This document shows, piece by piece, positions 27,071 to 36,934 of a DNA stretch of 64,000 nucleotides. Source of the stretch: Rhodococcus sp. (in: high G+C Gram-positive bacteria) (GTDB lineage: Bacteria; Actinomycetota; Actinomycetes; Mycobacteriales; Mycobacteriaceae); contig NZ_JAHFVG010000001.1 of NCBI RefSeq assembly GCF_023264675.1, positions 248,001-312,000 on the forward strand, in the 5' to 3' direction. Every line of letters begins with the position of its first letter. Position 1 is the first letter of the stretch. Below the pieces are notes generated by a model. It worked only from the letters and a program-made list of their open reading frames with translations, was not told the DNA's origin and did not search any database. A program made the translations under genes and the position numbers.

Positions 27071-28996
27071 CTACGCCGCGGTGACCATCCGGATACGCAC
27101 GAGCTGAATGCTCGCCCTGTCGCCCGACCGCTCCGACCAGCCGTGAAGCACACCGGAGTCCAGCACGAGATCTCCGAACACGCCCCGGACGATGCCTCTC
27201 GTCGGGTCCGTGAAATCGACCGCAATCTCGGTTCCCTGCGCCACCGCCCTCGCCAACACACCGGTGTCGCGCGGAGAGAGAGCGCACCACGCGCGGATCG
27301 ACGACGCCACTCGATCGACGTCGACGGGCACCATGCTTCCGGACGCCAGTGCTGCCGCCACGGCGCCAGGAGTGTTGGCTGTGGGAACTGTGAGCGGAGA
27401 GGTCGCCGGAGTGCGGGGAGTCTCGGCGCGAGTCACCGTCACCCGACCCGAGTCGCCGGACGGGACGGGTGAGTATCCCGCAGCTCGTAATTGCTCGATC
27501 GCATCCGGGGCCGTCACGGATGAAAGGTAGACGGTCGGGGCCACCCGGGTACCACCGAGCAGGTTCCTGGCCGCGATCTCGCTGATCAGCGATTCATCCT
27601 CGCTCACAAGGCAACTCGACATCGCGAGCACCGTGATGTTGCCGTGAGTACGCGCACGATCACCGATCAGGTATTCGAGCGCCTGCGGTACCTCGGTCAC
27701 CGCGTTCGCCCGCAATGACGCCAACAGCTCGTCGGCGGTTCCGCCTCCGTCGAGGTAGCCGCGAATCGACTCGGGCGTGAACCTCCAGGTCGATGCCGAT
27801 CCCTTCGTCTGCCCGATGGCCGAACTCACGAGCAGCGCCGAGACCTCCTCGCTCGCGGGCCCTGTCACCACCGCCGTCAGGTCGGGCAGCAACCGCAATG
27901 TCGACTCCGATCCCGCCACGATCTTCTGCGCAATCGGCTCGACGGCCGCCGCCACCACACCCACGTCCGCGGCGCCGAGGGTCCCGAGTGCGCGTGACAA
28001 CTCGGTCGGCCTATCACCTGCCACGACTCCCAACCACGTTGCCTCGCGCCAGAGTGCAGCCGTGTCGCCGGGCAGGGCAGCGTCGACGAGCCCGGGAATC
28101 GCCCACTCGAAGTACCGGCACGCAGCGGCCGCGTCGTCGAATCCCTGCTCCGGGGCCACCACCTGCATGCGGTGACGAAGACGCACGGTCGACGGTTGGG
28201 GGTACGAGACGCCGAGCACCGGAACGTATTTTCCCTTTGCCGACGGCCGGTTGGTGGGTGGGGAGTCCGCACACCACCACGCTGCGATCATCGTGGCCGA
28301 CTTGTGCGCTCGGTCGGTCGACATCCAGCGGGAGAGGTCGGTGGTGGCGCGAACTCCGTCGGCCGCTGCGGCCACCAGTCCCATCCTGCCCGCGAGGTCG
28401 AGTATCAGTTCGACAACCGAATCATGTTCGGCATCGATACTTTTCGAGAGCGCGCGAATAGCGCTGATGCCGATGCCCCCGGCTTTCATCGTCGCAATCG
28501 ATCCCGAATCGACAGCCTTCAGCACCGCATCGACCGTTTCGCCGAACCTCGCGACGGCGATCTGCTGACCCGAAGCATCGACGCCGCGAGACGCCGCGAC
28601 GGCGGGCGCCGCCAGCCGCGATGGCCCCATGAACTCGACCGAATGAGCGTGCAGCGGCAAAAGTGCATAGCCGCCGTCGCTCGGCCAGACGAGGCCGTAG
28701 CCGGCCAGAGCCTCCAGCGCATCGTCGATGTCGGCCGCGGAATTCACACCACCCTGATCGAGCAGGATTCCGAGTCCGAGCCGCGATCGCTCACCCGTCA
28801 GGGCAGCGAGAACCGTCAGCGCGCTTCGGTCGAGCCCGAGCATCGCCGCAGCCACCGACCGAGGCGTGCCGAGCAGATGAGCGAGAGCGGCATAGGTGCG
28901 CGGCGGCGGATGAGGAGCGGCGTCGGGCCGATTCTCGAGCAACCGCGTCAACTGCGTCTCGTCCAGGCCCCTGAGCCAGTCCTCGTGCGACGTCAC
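27071..28996 (-). CDS. Helicase-associated domain protein (XPB/Ssl2-like)
   Basis: This 641-residue protein resembles the actinobacterial family typified, from memory, by M. tuberculosis Rv0862c, annotated as XPB/Ssl2-like. It has the start TSHEDWLRGLDETQLTRLLENRPDA, HTH-like regions near 60-110, a helicase-associated C-terminal-type domain near 430-560, and no Walker A or B motif. It is therefore not itself a helicase. Its GTG start overlaps the stop of the HhH-GPD gene (GTGA), so the two are coupled, and a DNA-repair role is suggested by that partner. A longer upstream reading is only the overlapping frame of the HhH-GPD gene. Confidence 0.75.
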   Translation of the reverse strand: MTSHEDWLRGLDETQLTRLLENRPDAAPHPPPRTYAALAHLLGTPRSVAAAMLGLDRSALTVLAALTGERSRLGLGILLDQGGVNSAADIDDALEALAGYGLVWPSDGGYALLPLHAHSVEFMGPSRLAAPAVAASRGVDASGQQIAVARFGETVDAVLKAVDSGSIATMKAGGIGISAIRALSKSIDAEHDSVVELILDLAGRMGLVAAAADGVRATTDLSRWMSTDRAHKSATMIAAWWCADSPPTNRPSAKGKYVPVLGVSYPQPSTVRLRHRMQVVAPEQGFDDAAAACRYFEWAIPGLVDAALPGDTAALWREATWLGVVAGDRPTELSRALGTLGAADVGVVAAAVEPIAQKIVAGSESTLRLLPDLTAVVTGPASEEVSALLVSSAIGQTKGSASTWRFTPESIRGYLDGGGTADELLASLRANAVTEVPQALEYLIGDRARTHGNITVLAMSSCLVSEDESLISEIAARNLLGGTRVAPTVYLSSVTAPDAIEQLRAAGYSPVPSGDSGRVTVTRAETPRTPATSPLTVPTANTPGAVAAALASGSMVPVDVDRVASSIRAWCALSPRDTGVLARAVAQGTEIAVDFTDPTRGIVRGVFGDLVLDSGVLHGWSERSGDRASIQLVRIRMVTAA

Positions 28997-29568
28997 TTGT
29001 TCTTGGCGGCTGCCTTCGCGGCCTTCTTGAACTCCCGAACTTCCAGCAGCGACTTGCCGTCGACGACGTCGGCGATCGATCTGCGCGAGCCCTCGTCTCC
29101 GTAGGCACCAGCGGCCTTTCGCCAGCCGTCGGGCGTCACACCCATCTGCTTTCCGAGCAGTGCCAGGAAGATGCGCGCCTTCTGGTCGCCATAGCCTGGG
29201 AGAGCTTTCAGACGCTTCAGCACCTCGGCGCCGTTCGGGTCTTCGCGGCGCCAGATCTCGTCGGGCTTGCCGTCGTAGTTTTCCACGATGTACTCGGCGA
29301 GGCCCTGGATACGCTTTGCCATCGAGCCCGGGAACCGGTGCACTGCAGGCGTTGTGGCGCACACGGCCGCGAACTCGTCAGGGTCCGCCTGAGCGATGGT
29401 GTCGACCTTCAGGTCACCCAGCCGATCGACGAGCTTCTTCGGCCCGGCAAAAGCCGATTCCATGGGAACCTGCTGGTCGAGCAGCATCCCGATCAGCAAT
29501 GCGAACGGATCCTCGGCCAGCAGCGCGTCGGCTTCCGCGTCACCGGTCAGATGCAGTGTGGGAGACAT
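28993..29568 (-). CDS. HhH-GPD-type base-excision repair protein
   Basis: This 191-residue protein has the start DPFALLIGMLLDQQVPMESAF typical of HhH-GPD proteins and the hairpin LKALPGYGDQKARIFLALL (about 128-146). The C-terminus is a lysine/alanine-rich tail (KKAAKAAAKNK). It is shorter than Nth or AlkA and lacks an obvious iron-sulfur cysteine set. It probably recognises or excises damaged bases; the substrate is unknown. ATG 29568 is chosen, ATG 29580 being an alternative. The stop overlaps the helicase-associated gene. Confidence 0.85.
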   Translation of the reverse strand: MSPTLHLTGDAEADALLAEDPFALLIGMLLDQQVPMESAFAGPKKLVDRLGDLKVDTIAQADPDEFAAVCATTPAVHRFPGSMAKRIQGLAEYIVENYDGKPDEIWRREDPNGAEVLKRLKALPGYGDQKARIFLALLGKQMGVTPDGWRKAAGAYGDEGSRRSIADVVDGKSLLEVREFKKAAKAAAKNK

Positions 29569-29627
29569 GGCACCGATCATGCCACCCCGAACCTCTGGAC
29601 CAGCAGGGTCCGCGTCGAGATCGGGAT

Positions 29628-30431
29628 CTAGGTGATGGATACCAATTGTGTGATGTCGTCGAACGGGAGAGGCCCGTCCACGACGGCACCGACGATGGCG
29701 TTGTTGAGCGTGATCGACCCGCCGTGGTTGTCGAGGAACGCGGTGTCGGCGGCGTCCCTGCCCGTGGCGATGCGGACGAGAGTCGACCGCGGTGCCAGGC
29801 AGGTGGCGTCGACGACGCGCCACTGACCGTCGACGAAGGCTTCGGCCACGGCATGGAAATCCATGGGGTCACACCCCGGCGCGTACACCGCAACCAACCG
29901 AGCCGGCACGTTCACGGCACGCAGCAGGGCGACGACGAGGTGGGTGTAGTCGCGGCACACGCCCGCTCCTGCCAGCAGTGTGTCCACGGCACCATCGATG
30001 GGGTCGCTGCTGCCGGGCACGTAACTCAACCGTGCACCGACCCAGGAGGACACCTCGGCGAGAAGCTTTTCCGATGCCTCGTACGAACCGAATTCCGTTG
30101 CTGCGAAGCCGAAGAACTTGTCCGCTTCGGCATATCGACTGGGGCGGAGGTAGAGCGAGAGGTCGTAATCGGAGACCGGCGCCGGTTCGGTGTTGCCGTA
30201 GATCGTCGCCGAATACGACACCTCCAGTTTGCCCACGCCCGCGTGCAGTTTGTGGATGCGGGTTCCGTGCGCGCCGCTGATCTCCTGCGCCTCGACGGGT
30301 TGCCCGTCGAGGGTGAAGGACAGAGCCTCCCAGACGTCGGCGCCCGGGTGCGGCGCGACGGCGATCTGGAATTCCAGCGTGCTGGCTTCGGTGACATCCA
30401 CGTCGAGGTAGGCCGAGACGTCGCGTTTCAT
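29628..30431 (-). CDS. Transglutaminase-like family protein
   Basis: This 267-residue protein has an N-terminal beta-rich domain of the bacterial transglutaminase type, then the papain-like triad. Cys is in GAGVCRDYTHLV, His in DFHAVAEAF and Asp in RVVDAT. Such proteins are usually cysteine peptidases or amidases. There is no signal peptide, so it is cytoplasmic as read. It lies between HhH-GPD and phoU on the same strand, with gaps of 59 and 37 bases. Confidence 0.85.
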   Translation of the reverse strand: MKRDVSAYLDVDVTEASTLEFQIAVAPHPGADVWEALSFTLDGQPVEAQEISGAHGTRIHKLHAGVGKLEVSYSATIYGNTEPAPVSDYDLSLYLRPSRYAEADKFFGFAATEFGSYEASEKLLAEVSSWVGARLSYVPGSSDPIDGAVDTLLAGAGVCRDYTHLVVALLRAVNVPARLVAVYAPGCDPMDFHAVAEAFVDGQWRVVDATCLAPRSTLVRIATGRDAADTAFLDNHGGSITLNNAIVGAVVDGPLPFDDITQLVSIT

Positions 30432-30468
30432 TGTGGTGATCCTGCCATCAGTGAGCGAGTTGTGCAGA

Positions 30469-31122
30469 TCAAGATACTTCGGACCGAAATTCCCCGGTGA
30501 CGAGGAAGATGACACGCTTGGCGACTTCGACGGTGTGGTCGGAGTAGCGTTCGTAGAACCGGCCGAGCAGTGTGATGTCCACCGCTGCGGGAACACCGTG
30601 CGGCCAATCGGGTGACGCCGTCAGGGTGAACAAACTCCGGTGAAGTTCGTCCATCGCCTCGTCCGCCGTCTCGAGTTCGGCAGCGCGGTCGGCGTCACGG
30701 GTCAGCAGAACATCTCTCGTCGCTTCTGCCTGCCCGACGGCCACACGTCCCATCTCGGCGAACACGGACTCGACCTCGTCCGGAAGAACGTGCGCGGGGT
30801 GACGCCGCCGAACGAGTTCGGCGATGTGGATTGCCAGGCCACCCATGCGCTGGAGGTCCGCGACGATGTGGATTCCACTGACCATGATTCGCAGGTCGAG
30901 CGCGACGGGAGACTGCAGGGCCAGGACCGAGAAGGCCTTGTGCTCCCATTCCGCCGCGAGGGCGTCGATCAACTCGCGGCTGGTGATCGTCTCCTCCGCG
31001 AGGGCGAGGTCGGCCGTCAACAGTGCACGGGTGGCGGATTCCATCGCAGTTTCGGCGAGCTTGCACATTTCGGCCAGGTCGGATCGTGCCGCATCCAACT
31101 GTTCGTTGTAATTTTCACGCAC
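30469..31122 (-). CDS. phoU: Phosphate-signalling complex protein PhoU
   Basis: This 217-residue protein is built of two PhoU three-helix repeats. The metal-binding segments RIMVSGIHIVADLQRMGGLAI and RFYERYSDHTVEVAKR carry the E/DxxxD-like acidic clusters. PhoU links the Pst transporter to the phosphate two-component system and represses it when phosphate is plentiful. The start is GTG. No pst or pho regulatory genes are in the window, so this is an isolated copy, comparable to the PhoY proteins of mycobacteria. Confidence 0.92.
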   Translation of the reverse strand: MRENYNEQLDAARSDLAEMCKLAETAMESATRALLTADLALAEETITSRELIDALAAEWEHKAFSVLALQSPVALDLRIMVSGIHIVADLQRMGGLAIHIAELVRRRHPAHVLPDEVESVFAEMGRVAVGQAEATRDVLLTRDADRAAELETADEAMDELHRSLFTLTASPDWPHGVPAAVDITLLGRFYERYSDHTVEVAKRVIFLVTGEFRSEVS

Positions 31123-31252
31123 CGTGGTAACCCGATTCGTGGTGATTCTTCGACATCCCCATGACCGCCGTTCTTCTTCGTGTTTCGCCGCATCGGGTCA
31201 TACCCGGAAGTTGATCTTCCTACACCCCGGCCGACTTCGCGTGGCCCTGATA

Positions 31253-31294
31253 CGACGACACCCCGCGCCACGGAACAGGCGCGGGGTGTCGTCG
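31253..31294 (-). terminator. Strong hairpin downstream of the lipase gene
   Basis: A perfect 17-base stem (CGACGACACCCCGCGCC) with an 8-base loop lies just after the lipase stop and before the phoU promoter region. There is no long T-run. It probably isolates the lipase from phoU. Confidence 0.7.
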
Positions 31295-31310
31295 TCGCAA
31301 CAGGTGTCTC

Positions 31311-32633
31311 TCAGCAGTTGGATGGAGCGGGTACGCCGTTGAAGCGATCCTTCATCCAGTTCTGAGCTTCACCGAGTCCGAGGAGGTCCGGGATGATGTG
31401 TCCGGCACCGGATCCTGGCACGATCGCCGGAACCGCCGTGCTGCTGAGCTGGACGGTTGCGCCCTTGCCACACCAATTGCCGGCAAGCTGCACGGCCTGC
31501 CCGTGCGGAACGATGTCGTCGGACGTTCCGGACTGGATCAATACCGGCGCGTCGGGGGTTCGCTCGCCGATCTTGTTCTGGGCCAGAATTTCCTGAGCCA
31601 GCGGCAGGCGGTCGAGGACGACGGACATGGGCTCGCCCGTCTTGGTGTACTCGGTGGTTCGGTGCAGTCCGACGGTCAGGATCGTTTCTCCGACACACTG
31701 ATTCGCCACCTGGTTCAGCATCGCTTTGCCTGCGTCGTTGATGTTCTCGTCGATGATCGGTTGCAGTTCGGGATTGGAGTTCAACAATCCGTTGAGTGTG
31801 TACCCGATGACTCCGGTGAGGATGGTGCCGTCGACCTGCTCGAGAGTCTGCTTCAGATCAGCGGGAGGAGCTCCCGCATACGAGCCGACGAGATCGATGT
31901 CGGGTGCGTACTCCCCTGCCAGCTCGGCAGCTGCCGCGACGGCACCGCCGCCCTGGGAGTATCCGTAGGTTCCGACGGGTCCGTCGGAAGAAATCTTCGT
32001 TCCCGGCAGTCGCTGCGCTGCGCGGGCAGCGTCGAGCACCGCGTGCGCTTCCGATGCGCGGTTGACGTAGGTATGCGCCCCCGGAGTGCCGAGGCCCTCG
32101 TAGTCGGTGATGACGACGCCGTATCCCTGCGACAGGAGGGAGTATGCGGAGAGCACTTCGTACTCGACCATCGCACCGAGAGGCGGGGTGTAGGTGATCA
32201 ATCGATTGAGCATCCGCGAGGGAGCGCACTGATCACCCTGGCCCTGCGTACCGGGAGCAAGAACTACCAGTGGCCTCGGGCCCGGCCCGGTCCAGTCGGC
32301 TACCGGGTCGATATAGGTGCCGGTGACCGCGTTGGGCTGATCCTTGGAATCGGTGCTGCGGTACATGATTCGTGTTGCGGTGCCGGGAAGTGTCCCGCCG
32401 ATTGCCGGTATCGACAACGCGAGCGGTGACGGCTCGGTGCGGAGAACGTCGCCGGGCGCGCCCGCGGGAAGCGGACTCGGGGGCAGGTAGAAATCCGATT
32501 CTCCGGTCGATCCCGTGGACGATCCGGACGGCGGCTGCGCCGACGCCAGCTGCGCGAACGAGAGTGGCATCACCACTGTCGTACTCAGTAGAGCGGCGCC
32601 GAACACCGTTCCGAACACCCGTGACACTCGCAT
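31311..32633 (-). CDS. Secreted lipase (LIP/PF03583 family)
   Basis: This 440-residue exported protein has a signal peptide (MRVSRVFG, hydrophobic core, probable cleavage after ASA near residue 32). The nucleophile elbow GYSQGG places Ser226. The acid is likely in QSGTSDDIVP and the His in GAGHIIP, in the order expected for the secretory lipase family. It probably hydrolyses triacylglycerols or other esters outside the cell. ATG 32633 starts the signal sequence; upstream in-frame sequence does not look coding. It is a single-gene unit ended by the hairpin at 31253-31294. Confidence 0.88.
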   Translation of the reverse strand: MRVSRVFGTVFGAALLSTTVVMPLSFAQLASAQPPSGSSTGSTGESDFYLPPSPLPAGAPGDVLRTEPSPLALSIPAIGGTLPGTATRIMYRSTDSKDQPNAVTGTYIDPVADWTGPGPRPLVVLAPGTQGQGDQCAPSRMLNRLITYTPPLGAMVEYEVLSAYSLLSQGYGVVITDYEGLGTPGAHTYVNRASEAHAVLDAARAAQRLPGTKISSDGPVGTYGYSQGGGAVAAAAELAGEYAPDIDLVGSYAGAPPADLKQTLEQVDGTILTGVIGYTLNGLLNSNPELQPIIDENINDAGKAMLNQVANQCVGETILTVGLHRTTEYTKTGEPMSVVLDRLPLAQEILAQNKIGERTPDAPVLIQSGTSDDIVPHGQAVQLAGNWCGKGATVQLSSTAVPAIVPGSGAGHIIPDLLGLGEAQNWMKDRFNGVPAPSNC

Positions 32634-32823
32634 CGAAATAACCCCCGTAAGTCCCAGCCGCCCTGCTCTCCTACCGAGCAGTAGCAATCGCACGAACGGA
32701 CCATACGTGATCGATGCCACATTTAGTAGCGCGCCTTGTCTGGACCACAGTCGGTTGTAACTTGTCACAAGAAAACATCGGGAACACTGCGTCGTCAGGG
32801 TCGTTTCTGGTGGGCAGCAACAA

Positions 32824-33510
32824 TCAGCGACGACGGCGATGCATGGCGGCCTTCGCCAGCACGACCTCGTCGGTCGTCAATGCGCGACCGGGCAGATCAC
32901 TCAGTGCACCGGGGTCTGCACGTAGACCGTCGAGGAGAATCGTGAAATAGCGCTTCCAGTTCTCCGGGTCGACGGAGCTCGTGAATTCGGCCGCGGAACC
33001 GACCATCCCGACCAGCGGAAACAGATCGTTGACCTCGACATCACTTCTCAGCTGACCGGATTCACGCGCGCGCCGAACGATCTGCTCCACGTATGGATCG
33101 ATCTGCTCACGCATGGTCGCGACACCCGTGCAGCGTTCCTCCGACCCGAGCACGACCTCGCTGAAACCCTTGTCCGCCGAAATCAACGCACACATTCCCC
33201 GCAGGAACATCACAAAGCCGTCCCAGGCGTCGTCCTGCCGAAGAGCCGTCTTGGCGCCGGCGAGCATGTCCGCCAAACGCTGCTCGAAGACTCCGTCGAT
33301 CAGCTCCTCCTTGCAGGAGAAACGGCGATACACGGTTCCGACGCCTACCTTGGCGTGTGCCGCGACGTCGTCGAGTGTGATGTCGATACCGCGCGAGGCG
33401 AACAGTTCTCGCGCTGCATCGATGATCCGCCTGCGATTTCGCTCTGCGTCGGCGCGCAACGGCTTGATCGCCGCCGCCTTTCGACCGCCTGTGTCGGCAC
33501 TCACACTCAT
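32824..33510 (-). CDS. TetR/AcrR-family regulator of the divergent MFS pump
   Basis: This 228-residue protein has a clear TetR HTH (LDDVAAHAKVGVGTVYRRF, about 47-65) and a helical ligand domain. It is divergent from a DHA2 multidrug exporter, with two GGAGG-N5-CCTCC operators between them. The usual model is repression of itself and the pump, relieved when a toxic ligand binds. The ligand is unknown. Confidence 0.88.
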   Translation of the reverse strand: MSVSADTGGRKAAAIKPLRADAERNRRRIIDAARELFASRGIDITLDDVAAHAKVGVGTVYRRFSCKEELIDGVFEQRLADMLAGAKTALRQDDAWDGFVMFLRGMCALISADKGFSEVVLGSEERCTGVATMREQIDPYVEQIVRRARESGQLRSDVEVNDLFPLVGMVGSAAEFTSSVDPENWKRYFTILLDGLRADPGALSDLPGRALTTDEVVLAKAAMHRRRR

Positions 33511-33533
33511 TCGATGTCCGTTTCACCCGATAA

Positions 33534-33594
33534 GCGGAGGACATTCCTCCACTTAGCTGCTATCTTGGTTCTACAACCGGAGGATACACCTCCG
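33534..33594. promoter_or_regulatory. Twin GGAGG-N5-CCTCC operators
   Basis: Two palindromes with the same half-site lie at 33536-33550 (GGAGG-acatt-CCTCC) and 33579-33593 (GGAGG-ataca-CCTCC). Their centres are 43 bases apart, close to four helical turns. They flank the likely promoter region between the TetR and MFS genes. They are probable sites for two TetR dimers. Confidence 0.75.
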
Positions 33595-33616
33595 CATAGT
33601 CGATCAGAGGAACACC

Positions 33617-35137
33617 ATGACCGCATTGTCACCAGACGACATCGCGTCGTCAGCACTGGCAACGGAGGAGACCACCGAAGCCAAGTCACATCGGAATCGC
33701 TGGCTGATCCTTGCCACGCTGGGTCTCGCCCAGCTCATGGTGGTGCTCGACGCCACCGTTGTGAACATCGCACTCCCGGCAGCGCAGCTCGACCTCGGTT
33801 TCGACAACAGCAACCGATCCTGGGTCGTCACCGCCTACGCACTCGCTTTCGGTAGCCTCCTGCTCCTCGGCGGGCGGCTGAGCGACCTCTTCGGACGTCG
33901 CAACACCTTCCTCATCGGACTCGTCGGCTTCGCCGTCATGTCCGCAGTCGGCGGTGCGGCCGTAAACTTCGGCATGCTGGTTGCTGCACGCGCAGGCCAA
34001 GGTGTGTTCGGCGCGCTGCTCGCGCCCGCAGCGTTGTCACTGCTGGCCACCACCTTCACCGATCCCAAGGAACGCGCCAAGGCATTCGGCATCTTCGGTG
34101 CCATCGCAGGCGGCGGCGGCGCTCTCGGTCTCCTTCTCGGCGGCATTCTCACCGAGTGGGCCAACTGGCGCTGGAGCCTCTACATCAACCTGTTCTTCGC
34201 GGCACTCGCCTTCGTTGCCGGCTTCATCCTGCTGGCCAAGCACAAGGCCGACGTCCGTCCTCGCCTGGACATCCCCGGAACGGTGACCGTCTCGGCAGCA
34301 CTGTTCTCCATCGTCTACGGCTTCGCCCACGCAGAGTCCGACGGCTGGGGCAACACCGTCACCATCGCGTTCCTGGCTGCAGGTGTGGTACTCCTCGGAG
34401 TCTTCTTCGGCATCCAGCAGCGCGTCGAACATCCCCTGCTTCCGCTGCGCATCATCCTCGACCGCACTCGCGCCGGATCGTTCTTGGCAGTCTTCGTCAC
34501 CGGCGCAGGAATGTTCGCGGTATTCCTGTTCCTGACCTACTACTTGCAGAACACTCTCGGATTCACCCCGATCTCCACCGGCTTCGCATTCATGCCGATG
34601 ATCGGCTCATTGATCGTCACCGCGACGCTGTCCACGGCCATCGTGCTCCCCCGCTTCGGCCCGCGCGTACTGATGACCACCGGCCTGCTCGTCGCAGCAC
34701 TTGGCATGGGCTTGCTCACACAGATCTCCATCGACAGTGCCTACGCGAGCCACATCCTCCCCGGCCTGATCATCATGGGTCTCGGACTCGGCGCAACCAT
34801 GGCTCCGGCGATGCAGGGTGCGATCTCCGGTGTCAATCCCGACGACTCGGGTGTGGCTTCGGCGACGGTCAACACGATGCAGCAGGTCGGCGGTTCGATC
34901 GGAACGGCTCTGCTGAGCACCATCGCGGCAACAGCGGCGACGTCCTACGTCACCGACAACCTGGCCACGGCATCGAGTGCGGCCGTACTGCAGGCCAACG
35001 CCGAGATCGCCAGCTACACCACGACGTTCTGGTGGGCGACGGGCATCTTCCTGCTCGGCGCAGTCATCTCGGCCATCATCGTCAAGCCGGGTCTGCTGCC
35101 TGCAGCACCGGAAGGCGCGGTCGTCGTCGGCCACTGA
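33617..35137 (+). CDS. DHA2/EmrB-QacA-family MFS multidrug exporter
   Basis: This 506-residue membrane protein has 14 predicted segments. Motif A-like GGRLSDLFGRRNTFLIG (about 91-107) and the early LDATVVNIALP segment (about 45-55) are diagnostic for drug:H+ antiporter family 2. It probably exports drugs or hydrophobic metabolites by proton exchange. It is controlled by the divergent TetR gene and followed by a strong terminator. Confidence 0.92.
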   Translation: MTALSPDDIASSALATEETTEAKSHRNRWLILATLGLAQLMVVLDATVVNIALPAAQLDLGFDNSNRSWVVTAYALAFGSLLLLGGRLSDLFGRRNTFLIGLVGFAVMSAVGGAAVNFGMLVAARAGQGVFGALLAPAALSLLATTFTDPKERAKAFGIFGAIAGGGGALGLLLGGILTEWANWRWSLYINLFFAALAFVAGFILLAKHKADVRPRLDIPGTVTVSAALFSIVYGFAHAESDGWGNTVTIAFLAAGVVLLGVFFGIQQRVEHPLLPLRIILDRTRAGSFLAVFVTGAGMFAVFLFLTYYLQNTLGFTPISTGFAFMPMIGSLIVTATLSTAIVLPRFGPRVLMTTGLLVAALGMGLLTQISIDSAYASHILPGLIIMGLGLGATMAPAMQGAISGVNPDDSGVASATVNTMQQVGGSIGTALLSTIAATAATSYVTDNLATASSAAVLQANAEIASYTTTFWWATGIFLLGAVISAIIVKPGLLPAAPEGAVVVGH

Positions 35138-35160
35138 GGCAACGCAACGGTTTCGATACG

Positions 35161-35204
35161 AAAGCAGGGCCTGTGGATCACAACTCCACAGGCCCTGCTT
35201 TTTC
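35161..35204. terminator. Bidirectional intrinsic terminator
   Basis: The stem AAAGCAGGGCCTGTGGA with its complement around a 7-base loop is followed by CTTTTT on the plus strand and the matching A-run on the other. It serves the convergent MFS and aminotransferase genes. Confidence 0.88.
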
Positions 35205-35212
35205 GTCTGCGT

Positions 35213-36529
<1,317 letters not shown>

Positions 36530-36566
36530 TCAAGGTCCCTGACAGTGCTCGCGGGCCCCTGAAAGT

Positions 36567-36657
36567 AAAGGGGACCCCGCGCACCCGGCAGAGCCCGTTG
36601 ACCCTTGCTGCCTTCCGGCCCTGGGGGAGTTCACAGGATGCGCGCCGCGCGGGATCC
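36567..36657 (-). ncRNA. ffs: Signal recognition particle RNA (small bacterial type)
   Basis: The minus strand reads CCCAGGGCCGGAAGGCAGCA followed by AGGGTCAACGGG, the invariant domain IV tetraloop and symmetric/asymmetric loops bound by Ffh. The ends pair as GGATCCCGCGCG with GCGCGGGGTCC, giving a hairpin of about 91 bases. Exact ends are estimated. The position beside a serine tRNA and the Rv3722c-like gene is as in mycobacteria. Confidence 0.92.
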
Positions 36658-36755
36658 ATTGAAGAGTGTAGCCGTCCCCATCATCGCGACGCATCACGGC
36701 CCTACGAGCAACCCGATTTGGGAGATGGAGGGGGTGACCCGGTATGCTTCCCCAC

Positions 36756-36843
36756 GGAGGATTCGCCTAGTGGCCTATGGCGCTCGCCTGGAACGCGGGT
36801 TGGGTTAACGCCCTCAGGGGTTCAAATCCCCTATCCTCCGCCA
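36756..36843 (+). tRNA. tRNA-Ser(GGA)
   Basis: The acceptor stem GGAGGAT pairs with ATCCTCC, with discriminator G and encoded CCA. The anticodon stem-loop CTCGC-CTGGAAC-GCGGG gives anticodon GGA. A long variable arm (class II) and the T-loop GGTTCAAATCC are present. It reads UCC and UCU. A terminator follows at once. Confidence 0.95.
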
Positions 36844-36848
36844 GCGGG

Positions 36849-36885
36849 AAAGCCCCTGTGACTTGTTCACAGGGGCTTTTTCGTG
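36849..36885 (+). terminator. Intrinsic terminator of tRNA-Ser
   Basis: The stem AAGCCCCTGTGA pairs with TCACAGGGGCTT around a short loop and is followed by TTTTT. A second GGGGGCTTTTTC lies 20 bases on, apparently a partial duplicate of the 3' half. Confidence 0.88.
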
Positions 36886-36934
36886 TCTACGGGGGCTTTT
36901 TCATGTCGCCCGGGGCTTGTTTCGCGCCCGGTGG

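Noticed and set aside
24671..27472. A 933-codon open frame on the plus strand
   Set aside because: It is the antisense of dnaX, created by high-GC third positions; its translation is Arg/Gly-rich and has no domain.
29569..29823. N-terminal extension of the HhH-GPD protein
   Set aside because: It is Arg/His-rich antisense-like sequence overlapping the transglutaminase gene in another frame, without family similarity.
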